DNA of 64,000 nt from an uncultured Collinsella sp. (GCA_900545605.1 UQZL01000002.1:55083-119082), one strand, 5' to 3'; shown: positions 25,080 through 33,820, counted from the first letter of the stretch. Made by a program: numbers and translations. Notes: generated by a model from the sequence alone, not told the origin.

Positions 25080-25854
25080 CGGAGCCCTCACCGCCCATCA
25101 TGGCAACGACCTCCATAATGCGGTCGAAGAACTCTCGGCGGTCGGTGTCGCCGCGGCGCAGCTCGGTGAAGATCTTGCCGTCGCGGATAAACAGCACACG
25201 GCTCGTGTAGCTGGCGGCAAAGCTATCGTGCGTGACCATGAGCACGGTAGCGCGTAGGCGGCAATTGAGGGCCTCCAGGCTCTCGAGCAGCAGGCGGGCG
25301 CTCTTGGAATCGAGGGCGCCGGTGGGCTCGTCAGCCATGATCATGGTGGGGTCGGTGACGAGCGCGCGAGCCGCGGCAACGCGCTGCTGCTGACCGCCGG
25401 ACATCTGGTAGGGATACTTGTCGAGCACCTGACTGATAGACAGGCGCGCGGCCACATCTTGCACGCGGGTCGAAATCTCTGCCGAATTTGTGCGAGCGAT
25501 GGTGAGCGGCAGGGCGATGTTCTCGCGTGCCGTGAGCGTATCGAGCAGGTTGGAGTCCTGGAAGATAAAGCCGAGCTCCTCGCGGCGGAACTGCGAAAGC
25601 TTAGTCTGCTTCATGCGTGTCACGTCCTGCCCGTTGATGCGGATCATGCCACTTGTGGCGCTATCGATGGTCGACACGCAGTTGAGCAACGTCGACTTGC
25701 CCGAGCCCGAAGCGCCCATGATGCCCACGAATTCCCCGCGGTTGACGGTAAAGCTGACGTCGTTGAGCGCGCGGGTCACGTTGCCCAGCGCTCCATATAC
25801 TTTTTCGAGATGCGCGACCTCCAGTACCGGGGTCGCTGCTTGCGTGGTTTGCAT
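25069..25854 (-). CDS. ABC transporter ATP-binding protein (BceA-like)
   Basis: A 261-residue ATPase of the MacB/BceA family. It has Walker A GASGSGKST near residue 48, signature LSGGQ-like MSGGQQQR, Walker B MIMADEPTGALDS and an H-loop in VMVTHD (here VLMVTHD). The TGALDSK signature after Walker B is characteristic of this family. GAAAGGACTCGGT precedes the ATG. It overlaps the permease gene downstream, so the two form one complex in the membrane. Substrate is unknown; peptide antibiotics or lipid-linked peptides are the known substrates of the family. Confidence 0.9.
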   Translation of the reverse strand: MQTTQAATPVLEVAHLEKVYGALGNVTRALNDVSFTVNRGEFVGIMGASGSGKSTLLNCVSTIDSATSGMIRINGQDVTRMKQTKLSQFRREELGFIFQDSNLLDTLTARENIALPLTIARTNSAEISTRVQDVAARLSISQVLDKYPYQMSGGQQQRVAAARALVTDPTMIMADEPTGALDSKSARLLLESLEALNCRLRATVLMVTHDSFAASYTSRVLFIRDGKIFTELRRGDTDRREFFDRIMEVVAMMGGEGSDAL

Positions 25855-25958
25855 ACCGAGTCCTTTCTTGCGATTAGTCTACGGCATCTATAGTCGCAAG
25901 AAGACGAGTCGGCTACCATCGATATGGCTTACGCTTGCCTTACCGTTGTGTAAGGTAC

Positions 25959-26085
25959 GGGTAGCTAATTTGGGACGGGGCTATTTTGACTACCCTTTGA
26001 CTGCCAGCGACTAATTTGGGGTTGGGACAAATATCAGCTGCCGTATGGGGGTAGTCAAAATAGCCCCGTCCCAAATTAGCTACCC
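25959..26085. repeat. Element with perfect 37-bp inverted repeats
   Basis: The arms 25959-25995 and 26049-26085 are exact reverse complements (ends GGGTAGCTAATTTGGG and CCCAAATTAGCTACCC) around 53 bases. There is no ORF. It lies between the divergent BceA-like and NUDIX-Vsr genes and could fold into a very stable cruciform or RNA hairpin. Confidence 0.75.
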
Positions 26086-26117
26086 TGTCACGTATTGTTG
26101 TTGAGAGAGGACTCCTG

Positions 26118-27104
26118 TTGAAGACTGTTCATGTTGCCGCTGGGATCATTCGCAAAGAAGGATCCGACGAGCTACTGGCCGTGCAGCGCGGCTATGGCGA
26201 CATGCAGGGTCTTTGGGAGTTCCCCGGTGGCAAGCTCATGCGCGGCGAGACACCCGAGGACGCCGTTCGCCGCGAGCTCATGGAAGAGCTGCAGGTAAAA
26301 GTCACCAACCTGCGCGATTTCTACACCGTTGAGTATGACTACCCCGATTTTCATCTCTCCATGGAGTGCTACTACTGCTCGCTCGCCGATGAATCCGATG
26401 AGCCTCAGAAGCACGACCGCCAGCTCGATATCCGCTGGATTCCACGCACCTCACTTGCCACGGTGGAATGGATGCCCGCTGACAAGGGGCTTATCGACGC
26501 TCTAATTGAGCTGAAGGAAGACCGGCTTGAGGCAAGCTCCGCCGATGACGCCGCGCCCAACACAGCCGACAAACCCGCCACCAAACCCAAGCGCGCACCT
26601 AAGCGCCGCAGCAAAAAGCGTCCCAAGCCCGGTCTGCTCGACGGCATCGATACCTCGGACCTTTCCGCCGACGAGCGTGAGCTCGTGCGCCGTCGCGCCG
26701 CTATAAAAAAGTCCATGAAGGGCAACAAGCGCGCCAACACCAAGCCCGAGCTGCTCGTACGACAGCACCTGCGCGCAGCGGGCCTTACGGGTTACCGCTT
26801 GGAATGGAAGGTTCCCGGCAAGCCCGACATCGCCTTCCCCGGCCGCAAGATCGCCATCTTCGTCAACGGCTGCTTTTGGCACCGCTGCCCCAAATGCAAC
26901 CCAAGTCAGCCCAAGCGCAATGTCGAGTTTTGGGAGGCAAAGTTCCGTCGCAACGTCGAGCGCGACCGTGCCGCCGTGGCAGCGCTCACCGAAATGGGCT
27001 GGACGCCCATAACCATCTGGGAATGCGAACTCAAAAAGGACCGCATCGACGCCACGATGGAAAAGGTCATCGAACAAGTACGCGCCGCCGCACCGCAGCG
27101 CTAG
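26118..27104 (+). CDS. NUDIX hydrolase fused to a Vsr-type DNA endonuclease
   Basis: A 328-residue two-domain protein. Residues 1-135 are a MutT-like NUDIX domain with a complete box (G38, E44, R52-E53, E56-E57), which in MutT removes oxidised or unwanted nucleoside triphosphates. A basic linker (about 150-175, rich in K, R and P) follows. Residues about 200-325 are a very-short-patch-repair (Vsr) endonuclease: NTKPELLVRQHLRAAG, the catalytic PDIAF, FVNGCFWHRC with zinc ligands, and IWECEL. Vsr nicks at T:G mismatches made by deamination of 5-methylcytosine. The start is a TTG after AGAGAGG. No cytosine methyltransferase is adjacent. Joining nucleotide-pool cleaning to mismatch nicking in one chain is unusual. 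Confidence 0.88.
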   Translation: MKTVHVAAGIIRKEGSDELLAVQRGYGDMQGLWEFPGGKLMRGETPEDAVRRELMEELQVKVTNLRDFYTVEYDYPDFHLSMECYYCSLADESDEPQKHDRQLDIRWIPRTSLATVEWMPADKGLIDALIELKEDRLEASSADDAAPNTADKPATKPKRAPKRRSKKRPKPGLLDGIDTSDLSADERELVRRRAAIKKSMKGNKRANTKPELLVRQHLRAAGLTGYRLEWKVPGKPDIAFPGRKIAIFVNGCFWHRCPKCNPSQPKRNVEFWEAKFRRNVERDRAAVAALTEMGWTPITIWECELKKDRIDATMEKVIEQVRAAAPQR

Positions 27105-27358
27105 GAACGAGCCGTCCACACGCCCCACACAGGCGAGCCACATCCGCACCACAAACCTTAGAAAGCCCTTAAGCTCAAAACCTTTCAAGAGTGTTACTCA
27201 ATACCTCTGACCTGCAGTTTCATCGTAAAACCAAACCAGGTTAAGCCTTTCTTTAGCGCTTCTTTGCAGCAGCCGCGGCATAATACTGCCAACGCACGGG
27301 ACCTAGCAGCATACCCCGAGCGCAATCTTTTGGTGGACATCGAGGAGGCCGCATAAGC
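27105..27358. other. Gap, no gene seen
   Basis: The gap before the small ORF at 27359 holds no convincing hairpin terminator or repeat. Confidence 0.3.
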
Positions 27359-27568
27359 ATGCATTCTTCCAATGACGCAGCACAGCAGCCATCCCTAAAA
27401 CATGCAAACCTTTTCTCCTTCCCCCCGACACAGAGAAACGGCCTCCTCGACTCCCCAACTCCCAAACCCAAACGCTCTGCAGACCAACACCTCAACCTGC
27501 AGACATCCTTCGAAAAGCTCCAAGCATCCCTAGACAAGGCGTTCCCCGAACAGGCAAGAGCAATCTAG
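27359..27568 (+). CDS. Possible small protein of 69 residues
   Basis: A short frame with GAGGAGG about ten bases upstream of ATG. The peptide is hydrophilic and proline-rich in the middle (PTQRNGLLDSPTPKPKRS) with a probable C-terminal helix (NLQTSFEKLQASLDKAF). No family is recognised. It ends 25 bases before the AraC gene. The base use is poorer in GC than the neighbours and it could be chance. Confidence 0.3.
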   Translation: MHSSNDAAQQPSLKHANLFSFPPTQRNGLLDSPTPKPKRSADQHLNLQTSFEKLQASLDKAFPEQARAI

Positions 27569-27581
27569 GCCCATCGCGCTT

Positions 27582-27587
27582 TATACT
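27582..27587 (+). promoter_or_regulatory. -10 element of a likely leaderless transcript
   Basis: TATACT ends six bases before the ATG of the AraC gene and no ribosome site precedes that ATG, so transcription may start at the A of the start codon. Confidence 0.35.
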
Positions 27588-27593
27588 GATGCC

Positions 27594-28532
27594 ATGCGAA
27601 ACATGGATCACATAGAATTGCACCGCGGAGGACGCGAGGAAGCATTTCCCGAGACCGCCGAAGACTGGCCCTATATTGCCGAACGCGCAGAATTCGCTCG
27701 CTATCCGGGCAATTCCGTCCCCTGGCACTGGCATTCCGAGGTTGAGCTTTTCTACATGGAGCAGGGAGCGATTGACTATCGAACGCGCGCGGCTCATGAA
27801 CACGTGCGCTTTGAGGAAGGGTCCGCCGGCTTTATCAACGGCGGCGTTTTGCACAGCACGCTGCAATCACCCAATTCGGCACCAGCCATTCAAATGTTGC
27901 ATATCTTTCAGCCGTCGATGCTCGGCGATCCCGCGGGACGTCTCCAAAAGCGCTACATCAACCCATTGCTTCAATGTCGAGGCGTCGATGTGCTCAAATG
28001 GTCGCCCACCAACCCCGACGATATGCCCTTTATCGATTTGCTGAAGAGCTCCTTTAGTCACGACCTTCAACGGCCGCAGAACGAGATGGCGCTTCGAAAT
28101 AACTTGTCAGAGCTCTGGATTCAGATTTACGCCAAGACCGAACCGCTCTTTTCCTCCGACAACGCCTCTTGGATGACCAACCGCGACGTACAGTTCAAGG
28201 CAATCCTGGACTTTATCCGCGCAAACTATGCAGCCGCTATAGATGTGTCCCAGATGGCATCTGCAGCCGGCGTAAGCGAAAGAGAGTGTTACCGCATTAT
28301 CGAAGCTTGTGCAGGAACGACCCCGGCGGCATATCTACGCGCATACCGCATAAACCGTGCTTGCGAACTTTTGGCACACACCACGCGAACGGTCCAGACA
28401 GTCGCGCGCCAATGCGGATTTATAACAGCAAGCCATCTTGGCCAGGTATTTAAAGAACAAATGGGGTGCACTCCTTCGAGCTATCGAGCAGTGAGGCAGA
28501 ATCTCGATAGCACCAGGCAGAAATCCCGCTAG
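27594..28532 (+). CDS. AraC-family transcriptional regulator with N-terminal cupin domain
   Basis: A 312-residue regulator. Residues about 20-110 form a cupin-like sensor with an HWHSEVELFYMEQG histidine pair. Residues about 205-305 are the two-helix-turn-helix AraC DNA-binding domain (IDVSQMASAAGVSERECYRII and VARQCGFITASHLGQVFKEQMG, ending CTPSSYRAVR). Members of this class usually sense a sugar and activate transport or glycosidase genes, binding direct repeats about 21 bp apart. The neighbouring genes give no obvious target; a HAD phosphatase follows 56 bases later on the same strand. No ribosome site precedes the ATG, while TATACT does, so the mRNA may be leaderless. Confidence 0.88.
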   Translation: MRNMDHIELHRGGREEAFPETAEDWPYIAERAEFARYPGNSVPWHWHSEVELFYMEQGAIDYRTRAAHEHVRFEEGSAGFINGGVLHSTLQSPNSAPAIQMLHIFQPSMLGDPAGRLQKRYINPLLQCRGVDVLKWSPTNPDDMPFIDLLKSSFSHDLQRPQNEMALRNNLSELWIQIYAKTEPLFSSDNASWMTNRDVQFKAILDFIRANYAAAIDVSQMASAAGVSERECYRIIEACAGTTPAAYLRAYRINRACELLAHTTRTVQTVARQCGFITASHLGQVFKEQMGCTPSSYRAVRQNLDSTRQKSR

Positions 28533-28588
28533 CCCTTCTTCTGTCACTGCATCAAACTTGCAGGCAAACAACAGAGAGGAGCAATCAT

Positions 28589-29212
28589 ATGAAGCACTTT
28601 GACCATATCGTATTTGACGTTGATGGGACATTGGCAGATACAGAAGAAAGCGTGCTGTCATCGCTTGGCCAGATTATCCAAGAAGAAACCGGCAAAACGC
28701 TCCCCCGACACGAGCTTGAATTTGCCCTCGGCATACCCGGCAAGAACGCCCTTGAGAAACTTGGGATCTACTCACAGGCAACGCTGGATCGCTGGTGCCA
28801 AGTTGCCGCCAGCTTTAAAAGCACCATCAGCGTGTTTCCCGGCTTGCACGAAGTTATCGCAACACTCTCCGACAACGGCTGCAAACTTGGCATCGTCTCC
28901 TCACGTGCGCGCAATGAATACGCAGAAGAAATTGCACCCCTTGGCTTCGATAAGTATTTTGAGCACATCATCCTTGTCGAAGACACAACCGAACATAAAC
29001 CCGCACCCGCTCCCATGCTCGAATATCTCCGGCGTACGGGCGCGAATCCTGGCAACGTCGTCTACGTTGGCGACACCGTCTACGACGAACAATGCGCAAC
29101 TTCGGCAGGGGTCAGTTTTGCCAGAGCGGCATGGGGATCACACCAAGACATCCCAAACGCCACCTACAACCTCAAAACCCCCAACGACCTACTAACCCTA
29201 ACAACCAAGTAA
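28589..29212 (+). CDS. HAD-superfamily phosphatase (phosphoglycolate phosphatase-like)
   Basis: A 207-residue cytoplasmic HAD hydrolase with motif I DVDGT (residues 10-14, nucleophile Asp10), a helical cap with the ALGIPGKNALEKLG segment, motif II VSSRAR, motif III lysine in EHKPAP and motif IV VGDTVYD. It belongs to the Gph/pyrophosphatase-like group that removes phosphate from small phospho-metabolites. The substrate is not evident. AGAGAGGAG precedes the ATG. It may be co-transcribed with the AraC regulator upstream. Confidence 0.88.
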   Translation: MKHFDHIVFDVDGTLADTEESVLSSLGQIIQEETGKTLPRHELEFALGIPGKNALEKLGIYSQATLDRWCQVAASFKSTISVFPGLHEVIATLSDNGCKLGIVSSRARNEYAEEIAPLGFDKYFEHIILVEDTTEHKPAPAPMLEYLRRTGANPGNVVYVGDTVYDEQCATSAGVSFARAAWGSHQDIPNATYNLKTPNDLLTLTTK

Positions 29213-29275
29213 CCCCCGCGCCTCAAATTTTCCGCCCTAACGCCACAAGGGCGACGACCTCGAGAAGGTCAACTT

Positions 29276-29400
29276 GGGAGGGACGAGGGCTTAGTTCCCC
29301 AATCTTTCCGCAGGGGGCAAAAAGCCTCGCCGCACGAAGTGCGCAGCGAGGCTTTTTGCATGCCCGAGGACGATTGGGGAACTAAGCCCTCGTCCCTCCC
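29276..29400. repeat. Nested perfect inverted repeat with internal terminator
   Basis: Outer arms 29276-29304 and 29372-29400 are exact complements over 29 bases (starting GGGAGGGACGAGGGC). Inner arms GCAAAAAGCCTCGC (29317-29330) and GCGAGGCTTTTTGC (29346-29359) form a bidirectional terminator. It separates the convergent HAD phosphatase and aldolase genes. Confidence 0.75.
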
Positions 29401-29433
29401 CGGGATATGTAGCGAGTCGGAGTACCCTTGCTG

Positions 29434-30291
29434 TTACTCTGCTTTGCCCACAGAGTTGAGGTTGGTCATGCGAATCTTAACCAGCTCGGTGATCTCACGC
29501 ATGCCCTCCTTGGCCGGCTTCTTGGGGTCGAAGCAGGCAGGGTTCTCGGCCATGTAGGCCATGAAGCCCTTGGTGTAAGCCTGACGCAGCTCGGTGGCGT
29601 AGTTAACCTTGCAGATGCCGTTCTTCACGGCCTCGGCGACCTGCTCATCGGGCACACCGGAAGTGCCGTGCAGAACCAGCGGCACGTCGACGGCGTCGCG
29701 GATGGCCTTGACCACGGACTGCTCGATGTGCGGATCGCTCGTGTACACACCGTGGCTGGTGCCAACGCCAATAGCGAGAGAGGTGCAGCCGGTGCGCTCG
29801 ACGAACTCCTTGGCCTCGGCCGGATCGGTGTAGGGGCTCTCGCCCTCAACCGCGGGACCGTCGTCCTCCTTGCCGCCAACCTTGCCGAGCTCGGCCTCGA
29901 CGGGCACGCCCATGGCGCGGCCAGCGTCGGCGACGGACTTGGTCAGGGCGATGTTGTCCTCGAAGGACTCGTGCGAGCCGTCGATCATGACAGAGGTGTA
30001 GCCCGTGCGGAAAGCCTGCATGCAGCGGTCATAGCCATCGCCGTGATCGAGGTGCAGAGCGACGGGCACGGAAGCGCGCTCGGCGGCAGCCTTGACCATG
30101 CCGTAGAAGTAGTCCAGACCAGCGGTCTTGATGGTGCCCGGGGTGGTCTGCATGATGACGGGGGACTTGGTCTCCTCGGCAGCGGCCAGAACGGCCATAA
30201 CAAACTCGAGGTTCTCGACGTTGAAAGCGCCAACAGCGTAGTGGCCGGCCTGAGCGTCCTTGAGCATCTTTTCGGTGGTAACAAGTGCCAT
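29434..30291 (-). CDS. Class II fructose/tagatose-bisphosphate aldolase
   Basis: A 285-residue zinc-dependent aldolase: LHLDHGDG supplies the catalytic aspartate and a zinc histidine, ELGKVGGKED the zinc glutamate, GTSHG and LHGTSG further ligands and phosphate binding. Such enzymes cleave fructose-1,6- or tagatose-1,6-bisphosphate to two triose phosphates. The GatY/KbaY type cannot be told from the Fba type with certainty by eye. The divergent DeoR regulator and the presence of lacA, lacB and lacC without lacD in the same region make a tagatose-bisphosphate role attractive. The start at 30291 follows GAGAGGAG; the frame is open for 50 codons upstream but without a site. Confidence 0.9.
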   Translation of the reverse strand: MALVTTEKMLKDAQAGHYAVGAFNVENLEFVMAVLAAAEETKSPVIMQTTPGTIKTAGLDYFYGMVKAAAERASVPVALHLDHGDGYDRCMQAFRTGYTSVMIDGSHESFEDNIALTKSVADAGRAMGVPVEAELGKVGGKEDDGPAVEGESPYTDPAEAKEFVERTGCTSLAIGVGTSHGVYTSDPHIEQSVVKAIRDAVDVPLVLHGTSGVPDEQVAEAVKNGICKVNYATELRQAYTKGFMAYMAENPACFDPKKPAKEGMREITELVKIRMTNLNSVGKAE

Positions 30292-30626
30292 GAGCGTTTG
30301 CTCCTCTCCCTCGCCCGCATCTGGACATCGGGCATAGTTGTTCACAAGGCGTTTTACCTTGCGTTTTGCTGCGCTCATTGTATGAAATTCAGCAGCTTTG
30401 CACGTGCGAGATATTGAGCCCATGCAGGTCAATACAGTCATTTTTGAAAAGCAAACGGAAGAAATTTGAGCCGAGTGAACATGTTCGATATTGAATTTTG
30501 GGCGTTCAGCGTCTTTCTTTTATAGAAAAGATAAGTAATCGAAAGGTGTTTTCTTACTCAAAAAGAAAATGAACGAAAATAGAGTCAACACAATTCCTGC
30601 AAATTTCAGACGATGATGGAGCAGAT
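30292..30626. promoter_or_regulatory. Divergent region aldolase/DeoR with two AT-rich palindromes
   Basis: Inverted repeats TCTTTT-ATAG-AAAAGA (30516-30531) and TTTTCTT-N7-AAGAAAA (30549-30569) lie before the DeoR gene. The half-motif CAAAAAGAAAA resembles sites upstream of lacA (40255-40274) and lacF (42145-42160). Confidence 0.5.
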
Positions 30627-31430
30627 ATGGCCCACGCAACAACCCGAGCTTTCGCCGACGAACGCCGTACCGCCATTATGGAAATGCTCGATCATAATGC
30701 CTCGGTGCAGGTAGCAGAAATCGCCCAGACCTTTGGCGTGTCCTCCGTCACCGCCCGCGCCGACCTGGACGCGCTCGCCGAAGCAGGCAAGCTGCGCCGC
30801 ACGCACGGCGGTGCCGTATCACTCCACAAACGTCTGACCGTCTCCACGCAGGATCGCCGCATCAATGTCAACGTCGCCGCCAAGCAGGCCATCGCGCAAA
30901 GCGCCATCGAGCTCGTCAATGACGGCGACACGCTGCTCGTCGACTCGGGCACCACGGCGCTCGAGTTCGTCCGGCTCCTCGATCAACGCGACGGTATCAC
31001 CGTCATCACAGCAGACATTACCATTGCCGATTACATCGACGAGAGCATGCCCTCGGTCGATGTCGTCATGCTGGGCGGGGCGTTGCGCAAAGGCCATCGT
31101 TATTTGTACGGACCGCTCACTATGCAAGCGCTCCAAATGGTCCATGCCGATCTTGCCGTCATGTGCCCTGGCGCTTTTGTCCCCAGCTGCGGCTTTACGA
31201 CCGACTTTCCCCAGATGGCCGAGACCAAAACGGCTATGATCGCCGCGGCCCATCAAAGCGTCGCCCTCATGGACGCCAGTAAGGTCAACGGACGCGGCAT
31301 GTACCGTTTTGCCGAGCTTGCCGACGTTGACACCATCGTGATGGACCGTGATCCCGACGATGCCGTCGCCACATCAATCGCCGAAGCCACTGACAGCGCA
31401 CGTCCAGCCCTCGTCATCGCCCGCATCTAA
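30627..31430 (+). CDS. DeoR-family sugar-phosphate-responsive repressor (LacR-like)
   Basis: A 267-residue regulator. Residues about 10-60 carry the DeoR winged helix-turn-helix (RRTAIMEMLDHNASVQVAEIAQTFGVSSVTARADLDALAEAGKLRRTHGGAV). The rest is the sugar-phosphate isomerase-like effector domain (DGDTLLVDSGTTALEF; VVMLGGALRKGHRYLYGPL). These repressors respond to phospho-sugars; LacR of lactic acid bacteria responds to tagatose-6-phosphate. It is divergent from the class II aldolase. Similar AT-rich sites at its own promoter and before lacA and lacF suggest control of the tagatose branch; this is inference. Confidence 0.88.
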   Translation: MAHATTRAFADERRTAIMEMLDHNASVQVAEIAQTFGVSSVTARADLDALAEAGKLRRTHGGAVSLHKRLTVSTQDRRINVNVAAKQAIAQSAIELVNDGDTLLVDSGTTALEFVRLLDQRDGITVITADITIADYIDESMPSVDVVMLGGALRKGHRYLYGPLTMQALQMVHADLAVMCPGAFVPSCGFTTDFPQMAETKTAMIAAAHQSVALMDASKVNGRGMYRFAELADVDTIVMDRDPDDAVATSIAEATDSARPALVIARI

Positions 31431-31438
31431 AAACAAAA

Positions 31439-31473
31439 ACCACCACAAAGGTGCCTGTCCCCTTTGTGGTGGT
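31439..31473. terminator. Bidirectional terminator between DeoR and flavodiiron genes
   Basis: ACCACCACAAAGG pairs with CCTTTGTGGTGGT, with A-rich sequence before it and TTT after. It resembles the hairpin at 10215-10249. Confidence 0.75.
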
Positions 31474-31498
31474 TTGAGCGTCAAAAGTGAAAGTGTCG

Positions 31499-32659
31499 CT
31501 ACTTGGACAGCTCGTCGGCGAGAACCTCGATCTGAGCGCGCGAGGCGTCGTTGAGCGAGCCCAGCACGGTCACCTTGTTCTGCGCCAGGGTGATGTCCTT
31601 CATGCCCTCGAGCTCCTTGGTCATAACCTTGGCAGCGGTGGGCGCCCAGGAGCCGGCCTCAACGAGCGCCACCGTACGGTTCTGATAGGCGTGCTCGGCA
31701 AGCGTGTGGATAAAGGTGCTCATGAACGGGAAGATCTCGCCCTGATAGGTGATGGAGGCGAGCACCAGACGGTCATAGCGGAACGCATCCTCAACGGCCT
31801 CGGCCATGTCGTCGCGAGCCAAGTCAAAGACGGAAACCTTCTGGCCGCGGGCCTCGAGCGCAGATGCAAGCTCCTCAACGGCGGCCTTCAGATGGCCGTA
31901 CACGCTCGCATAGGCAATCGTGATGCCCTCGTCCTCGGGCTGATAGCTCGACCAGGTGTTATAGGTGTCGAGGTAATAGCCCAGGTTCTCGGTCAGTACG
32001 GGGCCGTGGAGCGGACAGATGATTTGGATATCCAGATCGGCGGCCTTCTTGAGCACGGTCTGCACGAATTTGCCGAACTTACCGACGATGCCAAAGTAGT
32101 AGCGGCGCGCTTCGCAAGCCCAGCCTTCCGGGTCCTCGATGTCGTTGGCGCCGAACTTGCCAAAGCCGTCGGCACTAAAGAGCACCTTGTCGGTGGACTC
32201 GTAGGAGAAGATCACCTCGGGCCAGTGCACGTTGGGGGCGCCGACAAACGTTAGGCTGTGGCCACCCAGGTCGAGCACGTCGCCCTCTTTGACGACCATC
32301 TTACGCTCGGGGTAGTCGGTGCCAAAGTAGTTGACCATCATGCGGAAGGCGCCCATGCTGGCCACAATCTGTGCCTGGGGGTAGCGCTCCATAAAGGCGG
32401 CGATGCCAGCAGAGTGATCGGGCTCCATGTGATGGACGACCAGGTAGTCGGGCGTGCGGCCGTCGAGCGCGGCCTCGAGGTTGCCGAGCCACTCGTCAAC
32501 AAAACCGCCGTCGACTGAATCGGCGACAGCGATCTTTTCGCCCAAGATAACATAGCTGTTGTATGCCATGCCGTTCTCGGACACGTCGTACTGGCCCTCG
32601 AACAGGTCAATGTCGTGATCGTCGACGCCAACGTAGCGGATATCCTTGGTGATCTCCAT
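31499..32659 (-). CDS. Flavodiiron protein (FprA-type oxygen/NO reductase)
   Basis: A 386-residue cytoplasmic enzyme that reduces O2 to water or NO to N2O in anaerobes. The N-terminal metallo-beta-lactamase-like domain has the di-iron motif HMEPDH (His77, Glu79, Asp81, His82) and later SADGFGKFG and PLHGP ligands. The C-terminal flavodoxin domain (from about residue 250) has the FMN loop SVYGHLK. AGGAGG lies nine bases before the ATG at 32659. It is monocistronic, ended by the terminator at 31439-31473. Its presence fits an oxygen-sensitive gut organism. Confidence 0.92.
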   Translation of the reverse strand: MEITKDIRYVGVDDHDIDLFEGQYDVSENGMAYNSYVILGEKIAVADSVDGGFVDEWLGNLEAALDGRTPDYLVVHHMEPDHSAGIAAFMERYPQAQIVASMGAFRMMVNYFGTDYPERKMVVKEGDVLDLGGHSLTFVGAPNVHWPEVIFSYESTDKVLFSADGFGKFGANDIEDPEGWACEARRYYFGIVGKFGKFVQTVLKKAADLDIQIICPLHGPVLTENLGYYLDTYNTWSSYQPEDEGITIAYASVYGHLKAAVEELASALEARGQKVSVFDLARDDMAEAVEDAFRYDRLVLASITYQGEIFPFMSTFIHTLAEHAYQNRTVALVEAGSWAPTAAKVMTKELEGMKDITLAQNKVTVLGSLNDASRAQIEVLADELSK

Positions 32660-32788
32660 CAGGCAAAGCCTCCTAGATAGACAAAAGAGCCCGTCTATCA
32701 TAGCACTCGACTACATCCCAACAGCTATCTACCGACATCCTTACCGATTGTTATTGATGTTCAACATATCACCGTTTACCTGCACAAA

Positions 32789-33820
32789 CTATGAGCGCGG
32801 TATCGCCGTGCTATGTCGAATAATGAGTTGGCCGGGAATACGAATGGCAACGGTTTTGCCCGCCGTACCCGCCTCGGGAACCGCATGCTCGAACACCTCG
32901 CGTCCGCGCTGATGTAGATCGAATCGCACGGTCGTGAGCTCGTTGTGTGCTACAAAATCATCGAGCGAATCATCGACGCCCACCACGCTTACGTCCTCGG
33001 GCACGCGAAGACCGCTATCACGCAGCGCGGCAATCGCGCCATTTGCCATCTGATCGTTTGCCGCATAGATCGCCGTCATGGTGCGGTCGTGCTCGGCCAG
33101 ATACCTGCCGGCTTCGTAACCGCTGTTGGCAGACCAGTCACCCTCGAGCGGCTCTACCGGCTCGATGTGTTTACGCTCGAGTGCATCTTGCCAACCGGCG
33201 CGACGAAATTGCTCGTCGACCGAGAACGACGGGCCGCCAATATAGCGAATCTGCTCGTGCCCCAGCTCAAACAGGTGATCCATAAGCAATAGCGAGCAGC
33301 CGTAATGGTCGGAATCGACCGTGGTCACCCGCGGGTGCGCATACATGGTAACGATGACCGTGCCAATGCCCGGCAGTGGATCAAACGTCTCAAAATCGGG
33401 CGCCATGCGGCTCATGCCGATGATGATGCCGTCCACCGGCAATGCGGCCATACGACGCGTGGCCTCGGCAAGCGAGAATTCCTCGGTCTTGGACATCTCG
33501 ACCAGCGTGATGGCGCAATTATGCTCGCGAGCAGCGCTGGCGATGCCGTCGATCATTGAGAGGTTGCCAAACTTGGTGACATCGTTGATGCATAGGCCTA
33601 CCGAATGGTAACGGCCGTCGCGCAGCGAGCGACCGGCATAACTCGGACGAAAGCCGAGCTCTTGCATAGCGGCCTGCACGCGCTGGCGCGTCTGCTCGTT
33701 GACGTTGGGCAATCCGTTGGCAACGCGCGAAACCGTCTGCTGCGAAACACCGGCAGCGCGGGCAACGTCAGCCATGGATACCGGACGCGTACCTGTATCG
33801 TTGGAAGGGCGCCTTGCCAC
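32789..33820 (-). CDS. LacI-family repressor, paralogue 1 (next to galKT)
   Basis: A 343-residue LacI regulator. Residues 15-35 form the helix-turn-helix (SMADVARAAGVSQQTVSRVANG) with recognition residues SQQ; the hinge region has GFRPSYAGRSLR. The periplasmic-binding-like sensor follows, with the DGIIIG and GVDDSLDDF motifs. The start is a GTG with AAGGTGA before it. It is divergent from galK, whose promoter region carries three copies of a 16-bp site containing GTTAACGTACTCAT. One copy lies near its own start, so self-regulation is likely. The effector is presumably a galactose-related sugar. Confidence 0.9.
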   Translation of the reverse strand: MARRPSNDTGTRPVSMADVARAAGVSQQTVSRVANGLPNVNEQTRQRVQAAMQELGFRPSYAGRSLRDGRYHSVGLCINDVTKFGNLSMIDGIASAAREHNCAITLVEMSKTEEFSLAEATRRMAALPVDGIIIGMSRMAPDFETFDPLPGIGTVIVTMYAHPRVTTVDSDHYGCSLLLMDHLFELGHEQIRYIGGPSFSVDEQFRRAGWQDALERKHIEPVEPLEGDWSANSGYEAGRYLAEHDRTMTAIYAANDQMANGAIAALRDSGLRVPEDVSVVGVDDSLDDFVAHNELTTVRFDLHQRGREVFEHAVPEAGTAGKTVAIRIPGQLIIRHSTAIPRS

